Below are positions 23,392 to 34,500 of a stretch of DNA of 64,000 nucleotides, piece by piece. This DNA comes from Glossina fuscipes. Lineage: Eukaryota; Arthropoda; Insecta; Diptera; Glossinidae. The stretch spans positions 1 to 64,000 of the forward strand of contig NW_023998507.1 in the NCBI RefSeq assembly GCF_014805625.2, given 5' to 3'. The notes below the pieces were generated by a model. It was given only the letters and a program-made list of their open reading frames with translations, was not told where the DNA came from and did no database searches. The first letter of the stretch is position 1; every line of letters begins with the position of its first letter. The position numbers and the translations under genes were made by a program.

Positions 23392-25319
23392 TAAATGGGA
23401 CCTAAGTGACTTCCTTGATTTACGCCAGATGTAACGGCGAATTCATCCGAGGTGATGAAGTTGAACAAAACCCTGAAGGATCTACTGTGCAGATAAGACC
23501 TTATCTATTTCACTAAATAAAAAGAGAAGCCAGCGGCTTGGAGTTTAAAGATAAGTAAGTTATGGTTAACCATATCAAACGCTTTGCTTAAGTCAGTGTA
23601 TATAACATCTGTGCGAGAGCCACTAGAAAAAGCCATGAAAACATGACAAGTAAATTCTAACAAGTTGGTGACTGTAGATCGCCCTTTCCGAAAGCCGTGC
23701 TGGTGCGGAGAAATATACGAATTAATGGCAAAGGCCACATGCTGAGTCAAAATACGCTCGAACAACTTGGGCAAGGCACTCAACTCGGCCTCTGTAGTTC
23801 TCAACAAGTTGTCTAGTTCCCCTTTTGTGGATAGGAATAAGGAAACTACTCTTCCAACACGGAGGGAAAACACCTAAATTCAAGGACAGGTTAAAAATCT
23901 TTGCGATCACACCACATAACTCGACAGCGCAAGATTTAAGTACACATGATGGAACTTCATCAGGTCCAGGCGAACAATTATATTTTAGAGAGCTCAAACC
24001 TACAAAAACGTTATTTTCAGATATAAAAAAGCTAGGAATTGAAATCAAATTAGAAATCGGATATGGATAGTTTGCTGATACATCAAAATTGGCAGTTGAA
24101 AAGTTCGTCGGAAGTATTCCGCGAAGAGATTGGAGGTTTCAAAATCATCCGAGGACTCGGATCCATTAAAAGACACATGCGAGGGATTTATGGAGATTTT
24201 TCTTTTGGATTTAACGAACTTAACAAAGTATTTAGGATTAGCAAACAAGGAGGATTTAACAAACTGAAGGTATCTGCAATATTATTGGCGGTTGAGGGAA
24301 TTAAATTTATGCCTTGCCGCAGAGTAAGCGAAATAGTCGAAAGAAGAACCACTTCTCAAAAAATTTTTGAAAAGCTTGTTTTTCCTATTCTCGTAATATT
24401 TAATTGTTTTATTAAACCACGGCGGACACTTGCTTTGAGGACGGGACTGCTTGATCGGAACGGATGCAGAAATAGCTTGATTTAATATATTGTAGAACGA
24501 CGACAGTAAGCTATCAATACTTCCCACTGAGAAATCAAGCACAATATGAGAAAGATGTGATTTTAGCCTGGAAACATTGATTTTATGGAAATCATAAAAT
24601 TTATATGAAAAATTTTAATTTGGAACGTAATAGAAGTTCAGCGCACCAACATGCTTGCAATGAAAGGAAATACCCAATTCTGGATGACATGGATCCTCAG
24701 GTAAACTAAACGGAAGACAACGGTTAACGCAAATCTCAGGAAAATTGATCAAAGCTAACTACCATTGTAATTAGGGGTACCATTGTACTGAACTAAATTA
24801 TGATCAAATAATACAAGATCAAGAACACAACGGCTCTACCAGATGTTGAGGGAGGAATCAAACAGCCAGAACTATCACTGTAACACCAAGTGTGAGACAA
24901 TTGAAGTCACCCAACGCAATGACTACACCGGTAGGTTTAGATTGCTTGGCCACTTCACAAATGAGGGCGGCCTGTTTCTTATATACAGAGATATCCGAAT
25001 TTGGGGGAGTATAGAAGCATGTCATATATAAGTGTTTATTAGGAAATTTCGCTCGAATGGCGATAAATTCAACGTCGGGAGCAGCTGGAACTTCAAATGT
25101 ATAGGAGGGGACTGCCGAAGAAATGGCAATTAAAACACCACCACCATTGCGATACAATCGATTGTTTCTGAAAACTTGAAACGAATTATGGAAAAGTTCC
25201 GACGAATGTAGATCCGGCTTTAACCAAGTTTCAGTGAAGACCAAACAGGAAAACTCCGTGTTCACTGAATTTAGGAAGGTAGAACGAATTTTTGAATTTA
25301 GGCCCCTAACATTTTGATA
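23392..25319 (-). pseudogene. Jockey-like LINE ORF2 copy B (endonuclease to partial reverse transcriptase)
   Basis: Minus-strand reading from 25319: QNVRGLNSKIRST, then the endonuclease with FTETWLKPDLHS (catalytic Glu block), RNGGGVLIAISS, VEFIAIRAKFPN and VIALGDFN (catalytic Asp block). After a gap comes the linker (CPPWFNKTIKYYENR, SGSSFDYFAYSAARHKFN, ANPKYFVKFVKSKRK), then the reverse transcriptase: CSPGPDEVPSCVLKSC, SSFLIPIHKRGTRQLVENYR, HQHGFRKGRSTVTNLLEFT, DVIYTDLSKAFDMVNHNLL, and TSGVNQGSHLGPI. The coding runs are split by a few frameshifts and deletions. The copy stops there, just before the catalytic YADD box, so it cannot make a working enzyme. It is the best-preserved endonuclease in the window. 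Confidence 0.88.
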
Positions 25320-25569
25320 AATGCTAGAAAATGAGCCTGAAGAAATATTTATTTTTTTTAAGGGGAAAGAGCTACTGCATTAGCATTACGGGGTCGATTC
25401 CGATAATGTTGGAGCAATGGCTTAATTAATTGAAGCACGAATTCTCATTAGCCTTATTCACCAAGATTATTCGTGTTACTGCTACCACAAGAGCAGGTTT
25501 ATGTGAAAAAGCAAAAGTCCACAGGCGGTCGCTTATAGAAAATGATTTTTAAATATGAATGCCATGGAA

Positions 25570-26670
25570 ATTAAAGTTAATGTTGAAATGTTTTACTCTT
25601 TAGGTTTTATTATAAGTTAAAAAAAAAACCCTTATTTGATGATCCTACATATACAGTAGAATCTTTAAAATTGAGTCTGCGATGTGCAGTATTTTTCTCT
25701 TTTTAATTAGAAATACTTTTCAATAACTGCTTAAACTAAATATTTACGCTTGAAAATATTTTCCTTGTTATAATTATTTTGTTATTATTATTATTTGAAT
25801 TATTGAGTACCACTTATTAACGTTTTGTAATTACCCTGAATTTTTCAAAGCAGGAATAATACATTAAACACCATAATAGAATATGAAAAAATGCTTCATT
25901 CATGCTTTGTTTCATTATGTACTGTTGTAGATTAACGACACATCTACTTTTCCTCTTCTACACCTTATAAATACATACACATAAATTTCATTATCAAAAT
26001 GAAACGCATCTGAATTGTGAACCGGATAGCTACCAATATGAGTAAGTTTGCAGGGGTGCATGGAGTGTAACACTGCCTGGTTCGCGACTTTTTTGAGGCA
26101 GATATAGCTTTTTGACCCAATCATGAGCAACATTGCTCCTTTTCAAACTTCTAAATATCTAAATTTAATATTTTTATACCACCATGACCAAAATTATTTT
26201 ATTTTAATACACCTGTAAAAATCAAAGCGTATATTCTACGGGTGATTCTGTAGCCAACGCCTATCCGGTACTATAGTATACCTTAACCTTATAAAGTATC
26301 TGTATGTAACAATTACTTTCGGTTGTAAGTCCCTTTCCCTTAAAGTCGCTTTTCTATCTTTCTCTTGACTATACGAGGCGAAAAAACAAAGAAGAACATG
26401 TGGCGAATCGAAAGAGTTTTTTTTCGCGGAGACGAAGGCGACTCTACATGCAAAAGGAGGAGAGAGAAGATTTGGTTATAACAAAAATGAAGAAAAATTC
26501 AAACGCGAGATTCCAAAGCGGACATCGTTGATATGAAATTTATGCGACGCGCAAAAAAAATGTCATACCAAATAAAAATTAATCAAATTGTTCATTCTAA
26601 ATAATTCCCAAACATTCATTTCGTTCCAGAACAAACTAATCAGCTTCCTTTCGGGTAATGTCAATATATT
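25570..26670. other. no recognisable gene
   Basis: AT-rich spacer between the LINE copy and the pogo/Tigger-like element. Short frames at 25915-26133 and 26563-26757 have no recognisable motif. Confidence 0.35.
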
Positions 26671-26677
26671 ATATAAA

Positions 26678-26735
26678 CAGTAAGAGCTCCTTATTCGCGC
26701 TTCCTTTATTCGCAATTTCACTATTCGCGGATGAA
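26678..26735 (+). repeat. putative left terminal repeat of the pogo/Tigger-like element
   Basis: Starts CAGT and contains four 'attcgc' phrases within 60 bases. No right-hand partner was found. Confidence 0.45.
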
Positions 26736-26880
26736 AAAAATGGGACCCAATTCTCATATTCGCTGCTATAAGTTTCTTTATTCGCTGTTTTTGAGGATGT
26801 AAACAAACAGAATGAAAGGAACCTTATTACTCAATCAATAAAGTATTGTTGCGAAAATCCCAAATCTAGTTCATTTCAAA

Positions 26881-28511
26881 ATGGCTAAAGGGGGAAAAAC
26901 TAAATCCACATTCGCGGCGCGTCATGCAGCTGCCGGCCGACGAAAACGATTAGCGGAAAAGCAGACTGGGATTAAATATAAAACTATGAATTTGGGTATG
27001 GTAATACGCTTCTAAAAATGTAGATAATTAGTATATTTGTGGAAGGGAGTAGTTAGTAAAGAAAGAATTTCGAATTGAGCAGTCAAAAGTATTGCCAAAA
27101 ATAAATTTATTATGTCATCTGAAAGACATGAGAAACGAGTTTCGACACGAAAAAATTTATGTTACCGCTTAAAGTGAAAATAGAAATGCTTGATCGTCAG
27201 TTGAGTCATTTGCATCCATATCATGCTCATTCAATGTCAACGAATCAACTGTACGATCGATAAAAAAATCCGAAGATTAAGTAAGGTAGTCTGTAGCTTC
27301 AACTTCACTGTCAGCGAAAATTGTTCCTGATCCAGCAATAGAAAAAATGGAAGTGGCGTTGTCATTATGGATCGAAGACCGCAACCAAAAAAAGTTCAAT
27401 GGTCCGGGAGAAGGCAAAGCTTCGGAGAGGCAGCATCTGCAGACACTGCTGCAGCAGAACGATATCCAGAAGAATTTGCAAACCTAATTGCTGATGGAGC
27501 CTGAGCAAGATTTTAATGCAGACAAAACTGCTCTGTTCTGGAAGAGAATGCCAAACAAAACATCCATTTCTAAAAGCGGAAAGTCTGCATCTGAATTTAA
27601 GGCAGCAAAGGATAGAGTTACACAGGTGCTATATTCTAATGCATTTGGAGATTGTGTCATTAAGCCACTCATGCTTTACAGATCGCTTAATCCTCGGGCT
27701 TTAAACAATCAAAACCAGGACAACCTGCCAGTGTTTTGGCGTGCTAATAAGAAAGCGTGAATTACAAGCGCTATTTTTTGTGACTGGTTCCGGAATGTTT
27801 TTTTTCCTGAAGTTGAAACTTATTTAGAAAAACCGAATTTAGACTTTAAAGCACTTATAGTTTTGGACAATGCACCAGGTCATCTTCGCGAACTTGAAGC
27901 TATGCATCCAAATAAAAAAGTGACATTTTTACGTCCCAACACGACGACTTTGCTTCAACCTATGGACCAAGGAGTAATCCAGGCCTTTAAGCTCTATTAC
28001 AGCAAAATGCATCGTAAACATAAAAGAATCATTGAAAGAACTGAAGCCACACACATTGAAGTCATGCTAGAAAGAGCTGTGGCCTCTTCTGACTGCGGAG
28101 AACGACGTAGAATCTGTGCAAGTTCAAACTTTCACCGCAAACATAGCCGTAATCGCGAAAGGAATCGAAGAGATAGAATCAAATGACATTCAAGAATTGC
28201 TTGAATCGCAAGATGGAGATTTGACTGAAACCGAGTTGGAGGAGGTGTTAACTTCACCACCCATTCAAGAACCTTCAACAACCACTAGAAAAGGGACATT
28301 TAATTTGAAAAATCTTAGTGAAGGTTTAAGAATGACAAATGAGCTTGGCGATTTCTTTATGAACATTGATCCGTCTATGGAACGAAGACTTATTTTTAAG
28401 AAGCAAATTGCTAATGCGACTGGTGCGTATCTGTCTGAATTGAAGGAGCTTTTTAAAACTTCCAAGCAAGAGAAACTTACAAAATTCTTCAAACCAGTGC
28501 CTAAGCCTTAA
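26881..28511 (+). pseudogene. pogo/Tigger-like DDE transposase (CENP-B/jerky type)
   Basis: A possible start is the ATG at 26881 (MAKGGKTKST...), but its frame stops within 45 codons. The DNA-binding region is legible in pieces at about 27165-27410: LPLKVKIEMLDRQ, then STNQLYDR with KNPKI, and AIEKMEVALSLWIEDRN, matching the CENP-B-type helix-turn-helix domains. The DDE domain follows: DFNADKTALFWKRMPNKT (first Asp), KAAKDRVTQVLYSNAFGD, IKPLMLYRSLNPRALNN, a TGA, then ALIVLDNAPGH (second Asp) and LRPNTTTLLQPMDQGVIQAF (third Asp). The Asp blocks look intact. A TGA at 27758 and a frameshift near 28100 break it; the C-terminal tail ends at 28511 with KLTKFFKPVPKP. Low confidence only in the N-terminal start. 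Confidence 0.85.
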
Positions 28512-28519
28512 GATAGTTA

Positions 28520-30830
28520 ACCAAAGTGTTTAAGAACTTCAATTAAATTGATTCAGGATCGTAATATTCATCTCCTGCCGCTTCAGCCACTCAAGAGTAT
28601 GATCATATACCATAATTATATTCAAGGGCCTCATTACCGGCATGTTCGCATCGTCAGTTTCATCAACATCCCAGCATTATCCTATGTTAAGTAATCAGAA
28701 AATTTTGTGTTATCGTAAGTTGTAACGGATATCTGTGTACATTTTTTCGCTTTCTTTTATGTTATTGTCCTTTTCTTTAACGAGTCCATCAAAATTTATA
28801 AAACTGTGTTAGAATTTTATTCATGGAATGATTCACTTAGGGGTCGCCGTACAAAAATATATGCGAACGACGACCGTAGATAGGCAGGGTACAGGGCCCA
28901 AGCGGCTAGTTAGCTAAGATTTGTATACCTGTCACCGAGGGTAATAAAGGTATGTCCGACAAATGCCTACAGCATCTTTTTCCTTTTTAATGCTAGAAAT
29001 AATCAGCAAATAACGTACCCCAAAAATTTCCAACCATACATTAAATCACAATAATGACACTAGAAAATTAAATATTATGTTCTTATTATTTACATCCTTG
29101 CTCGTATAATAAATGTATACAATATCATGCATCATATCACATAACATTTTCCCCATATTTTATATGTAAACTTTTTCCCCTTGCGCCGTTTTTGAAACGG
29201 CAAGGTTTATCAACTAAAAATTATGCAAAAATATAACATAATGAAAAACGAGAAAAATGAACAGATAATTTATTTACATATATACGCATAGATTTTATCT
29301 TCAATAGCATGGCCATGGGTTGGAAACATTGCAGCAAAAAAGTAGTTTACTATTACATTACATTTCAATATGTAGTGAATAATAATAATAATATATGTAT
29401 GTCTGAGGGTAAATAAACAGCAATAACAAATGCAGAAAATAAATCTGGAAAACAAAATACTGCGTGCCTAGCACTCACAACACAACCGAGTTCATATGAA
29501 TGTATTTAAAAATAACGAAGTTATGTTAGGCGCCTATGCTAACGGCAATGTCAACATGGTCGTCTATGGTGTAATAAAAGTTGGTCGTTAGCATAATGAA
29601 TTCAAGCATTGCTTGGTCGATATAAGAAAACAAAGGGAACTCGCTTCGAGTTACCGAAGAGACCTTTAGAACTATTTTTAACGAATTCTTTTTTTGGCCG
29701 ATGTGCAATATGTCACCCGTGACTTCATGGAAGCAACCTATCGTATGCATTTCCATTCATATTCCCTTTTTTCGTGTCTGTGTGGAATATGTTCTTCGTC
29801 ACCTCGTGGTAAGTATCTCCACCCACACTTCTGACTTTGTACCTAAAAGAACCCTTTTCCATCCTTTCTCTAGAAGAGGTCACAAAGCAGAAACTGACAC
29901 GTTCTAAATTTAGCGAAATTAATCCTCCTTACTCTCATTTCTCTATTTCGTCGTATTAGACATAAGGTCCATGCAAAGGCGTACTTTTCATGGAAAATAG
30001 ACCTACGTACAGAAGATAGACCTAAATGATCCAAATTTAGTTTAGACGTTTTTTCATCACAACTATCATTATGATTATGATGGGTTAAAAATTAACACGT
30101 TTTTCTATGTAAAGGGTGTACCTTTCGTAGGAACGATTATACAAAGAATATACATGATTGCATCCTACCCAAACTCTTCACATTAACTTAGCATCCAGAT
30201 TTCACTTATAAGTCTTTTTGCACGTGCTTTTCTGGTAGATCCATACATTTGTAAAGGGGGAGATATATTATTTATGTAATGGTAATTCAAAATACTCCCC
30301 GCAGATAGACACATTCTTATTAGCTCCTTATGTAATTCATTTATAAAAACATTTTTTACTTTCCTCTCGAAGTTGATTGCTGCAATTAGATGTCAATGTG
30401 AAAAAATTTGAACAATGCTAGCGCGCTAATAGGATGCGGAGGTTGTTTGCCGCAATGTAATTATTTTTATTTTGAAGTTTTATTTTTCACTCTTTTAACG
30501 ATTTGGGAAATAATACCATTTTCACCTCAGAGGGAATTCTACTTTCGAGCCATTTACCTTGCTTTTAACATCGCATCTAAATTCTTTAATAAGTAAGTCG
30601 CTTCGAACAAATTAGAGTTTCACGAATCTTCCAGCTTACCTAATGTATTGAAAGGGATTCAAGACGAAGGAGAGAAGCAAACCAGGGTATGATCAATTTA
30701 TTACTTGTTTACTTAACAAAACGTACGAAACTGACATGCAAAATGTATAAAGTTAGTTTCCATAGATAATGCATACACTGGCAAAATTCATGCCAATAAG
30801 CAAGAAAATTGTGTTGGGCCGTTACCCAAT
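28520..30830. other. no recognisable gene
   Basis: AT-rich. The frames at 29526-29756 and 29701-29907 have no known motif. I also searched 28520-29000 for the missing right end of the pogo/Tigger-like element and did not find it. Confidence 0.35.
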
Positions 30831-30839
30831 CTTTTTTAT

Positions 30840-31030
30840 ATATATAAATAAAAGTTTTTGTCGCATAAGCGTGTGGGCGTTACAAGCGCGCCCTTGGAGA
30901 CGTTTAGGTCACTTTCACATTCTTGTAGGCAGAATGTTTACCGGAACATGCTTAGGTGCATTCCGAATTTGAAACTGACCAAGAATTTTAACACTTAGTG
31001 AGTTTTTTGAAGCGTGGTTCTGGGCGTTAT
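30840..31030 (+). repeat. dispersed INE-1/DINE-1-like repeat, diverged copy
   Basis: Contains 'acattcttgtaggcagaatg', 'acatgcttaggtgcattccg', 'gaccaagaattttaacactt' and 'gagttttttgaagcgtgg', which follow the order of the family's 3' half ('ggacatg..taaatcgatt..gaat..gatcaagaata..tact'). Confidence 0.4.
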
Positions 31031-31069
31031 AAATGAATTACAAAATTCATTCCTAATATTGGGAGGATG

Positions 31070-31510
31070 TGATCAACCTATCTTATTTTTATACAGGTAC
31101 TGCTGCCTTGTCTATGGAATAAGTAGTCAAATTTTTGTACATTTGTATGCTATAGTTTATGAGAAATAAGCAATAAACCATTGTGTTTATTCCTTTCGAA
31201 AAACGGAGGTGTTCTCAGTCTACGTAGTCCTTCTACCGATTTTTACAATTTTCAGTATCAAACTGGATGCAAGAGCTTCCAATGTTTCTGACAAACATGC
31301 AGTCAATAGCTTCACTTTTGCGGCCAGGAGAACGTTTACAATAGGCATTACACAGATCGACAGGCGGACATGCTTACATCGATATAGAATTTGATGCTGA
31401 TCAAGAATATATAGTTTGTGGAGTCTCCGATCCTTCCTTCCGGGCGTTGCACACATTTTGACAAAATGAATATACCGCTCATCCTTCGGTGATTGCTTAA
31501 CTATGCAGCC
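31070..31510 (+). repeat. dispersed INE-1/DINE-1-like repeat, best-preserved copy
   Basis: Landmarks in order: 'gctatagtttatgagaaata', 'aaacggaggtgttctcagtc', 'gagcttccaatgtttctgac', 'tttgcggccaggagaacg', 'cagatcgacaggcggaca', 'gatgctgatcaagaatatat', 'ttccttccgggcgttgcaca', 'ttttgacaaaatgaatatac', 'catccttcggtgattg'. It gives the clearest reference for aligning the other copies. Both overlapping frames of 60-100 codons here are products of the repeat. Confidence 0.6.
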
Positions 31511-31519
31511 AAAGGTGCA

Positions 31520-34500
31520 CACAGCTATGTGCTAACCCAGTTTTAGTTTTTAAAGTAAAATTCACGACTTTTTCTAATGTAAATGATTATAAGTTTCTTA
31601 CTCATTTCACACGTTTAATCACGGTTTATTTTGCGTTTATAGTTAAATTACCGGCAATCGCTTGTCGTTTGTTTCAATGTTGCTAGTGAAGTCATCAAGA
31701 AGGACGTACTCTCTGTTTCAAAAAAGACCTATTAACCGAAATTTAAGTAAAAAAGGATTACTATCCCAATTTTAAACAAACACTACTATTGATCAATTAA
31801 AAATTAAAAAAAACAATGAGCAAAAAGTAAACCGCATAATTTCGAAATGAAAATCGTGATCCCTCTCCCTTCTCAATATTCTAAAGCTAAGTAATGTTTA
31901 TCTCCCTTAAAGGGTCTACGTTGAAATATTACGCTTAGTAATTGTACATACGCCAAATACATTGTTCAAATTCAGCAAAAGTAATTTTTTTGTGAAAGAT
32001 CTTATTATTCTTCATCCATATCTACCACAAAATAATTGAAACTAGATACTCCTCTTGCACGTAAGTGTCAAATTACTATTATGAATATTAGTTTAGACAC
32101 GGCTATTCTGGAATAGTTTTGACGTTATTTTTTTTATATATAGACCTTTCTCAAATATAGTCGTTATATAAAGAACGTAAAAATGGGCAAATCAAGTCAG
32201 TGCACCAAAATTTGCCCAAGTTCCTCCAAGCGGGCTACAACTTGAGTACAAAGATTCCTGAATAGACACAAAATATTGATGGCTGATATTATACACAAAC
32301 AAACAAACAGACAGACAGATAAGCTTAAATCTGATTTTGAATCGATCCGTACATTAGAGAGATCGTTTAACTTAAATCTTTCCTTAAGTCTTTTCCAAAT
32401 TTTATATACTCTGTAAAAAGCCACCCAAATTTTAGAGAAGCGGTGGACGCTCTTGACAATGACTATGTTGATATATAATCGAATTTTACAAAAAAATATG
32501 TTATGCTTACTCCGGTATATTATTGACCGATGTGTTATGTAATACATGTTAAAATTTAATATTTTTTGTTCTATGCATGTCACTTAGTTAAATTTATCGC
32601 GTTGAATTTTGGGATTGAAATTATAGATATAAGCTGAGCGTATTTATATCGAGTTTAAAATTTCTTTTTTTCTTTTCTTGGGAATTGAATTTCGAATCAA
32701 CGAAAAAATAAAACTGATTCAATGAGAAAGAGTTTTCAAAAACTTGCCCTTGCAAAAATACATCTGCTCCGATATTCAATAATACATAAGAGCATTAAGC
32801 TGAGAGCAGTATTTTAAGTTCATATGCTTACATTAATTTAAAAATCTTATTATCATATATAAAATCTTACGTAATGAGAATGTTGTTAAAAATTTGGTTT
32901 TGCTACTCCACTCAAAATAGAAATATTTAGGCCAGCAATCAGTATACAAGAAACCATTATCGTTGCTTAACCTACAAATTTTTGTATCTTTTTCATTGAG
33001 TTTAATAACTTTTTTTTTTTTTTATTAAGTATAGTGCCATAAATACATATTTAAATATACAAAGGACAGCAAGAAAACAAACACTGTAAAATTTTCGTAC
33101 CAAAGAAAACACTTGCCTCATATCCACTATAATGGGCAACTGTTGGACAACAAAAAAAACAAAAGAACAAGACAAACAGCAAAAGGAAGAATGGTGAAAG
33201 GGAATATATAAGAAAATTGTGAACATCTTCAACGTAGTAGCAGTTAGAACACCGCTTTGGAGATTTCTAGACGATTGTAGATCAGAAATGCAAATGCGAA
33301 AAAAGCATTTTAAAAAGAAATTTAAAAACAATTTAAAAGCCATCATTTGCCTTAAAGGATAAAAGCCAAAAAAAAGAAAGAAATGATTATGAATTAATTT
33401 TGTAACTATAAAAGTTTTAAAATTGCGGACGCCAATGAAGACATTAGATGCTGTTTAAAGAATACGAAGATAAGTAGCAAACCATTGTTTGGAAATAATT
33501 TTCAAAACTAATCCATTGAAATCGAACAAAGCGGTGCATGTCTAATACTGTACTAGAAGCTGTGCATTTGAATGAATTACTCGGAGACCTGATCAGTGAT
33601 CACCAACAAGCCTTCATTTTTCGCAAGCGGGAGGCGTCTCAGATTCTCATTCTGATTTTTAATCGAAAAGCTGTATATCCAACGGGAATATTGGTACGTG
33701 CTTGTCAATATTCGAATCAAAATGAAATGTCCAGGATTTTTTTTCAACGTTGCTAACAAAGGCTTTTTCTTATCCAAATCTGTTGGCTGGCTATATTTCT
33801 TTAGTGTTTATCAAATCTTCTATATAAAATGTTTATTATTTTCATTCGTTTAGTGACGTCTGAAACTCGGCTTAAAATTTTGACCATCGTCAATACTTTT
33901 GTAGATATAGATGCAACGTTGTGTCCATTTTGGTATGACTAACGTCTATATATAGCAAATTTAAATTTTACGCCAGATTTTTAAATCTTGGTTAACCAAG
34001 GAGAAAAATTGCGAACATTGACAAGTCGACTACGGTTAATGGCAACTGTAGGGAAACGTTTAACTGGGCTTAAATGTGTTTTTCTTTGAATCTTATTGAT
34101 TACACAAGAAGTCGTTAACTCCTTAAAAGTTTGGCCCAGATACTATCTATCTGGGAGATTATGATACTAGTAGCAAAAGTTCGTCCAACGAACTGTATTC
34201 TTTTTATAAATGAATTGTTATATAAATCCGATCATAATCTGCAAAATAATGATAATTTTCGAATTATCTGAATTATTCGTTTAAACTTTGTTGTTGGATT
34301 ATGCAATTTTCTGCTAAAGGATAAAAGAAAACGCTTCATGTATAACTATAAAGAGTTTTTCAACTTGGCGTATCATACGCCGTAACTGAGTCAACAATTC
34401 CTCTTTTATTTGTTTAAAAACCATACCAAAAAAATACCAGAAAAACTTTTTTACGCAATTTAATAAAATAACTATGTCATGAATTTTGAAGGGAGAAACC

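Larger units (their letters stand above)
26678..28515 (+). mobile_element. pogo/Tigger-like DNA transposon, decayed
   Basis: The left end probably starts at 26678 with 'cagtaagagctccttattcg', followed by repeated 'tattcgc' phrases ('cactattcgcggatg'). From memory this resembles the Tigger/pogo-type end 'CAGT...CCTTAT.CGCG' with its repeated 'CGCGG' phrases. The transposase relic follows. No inverted match to the left end was found up to 29 kb, so the right end is lost or too diverged to see. Such elements move by cut-and-paste at TA sites. Confidence 0.7.

Noticed and set aside
31220..31522. 100-codon minus-strand frame
   Set aside because: Antisense reading of the 31.1-kb dispersed-repeat copy.
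32197..32583. 128-codon minus-strand frame as a possible gene
   Set aside because: The SVCLFVCLC-type stretch is the translation of a caga/caaa simple repeat inside a dispersed-repeat scrap.
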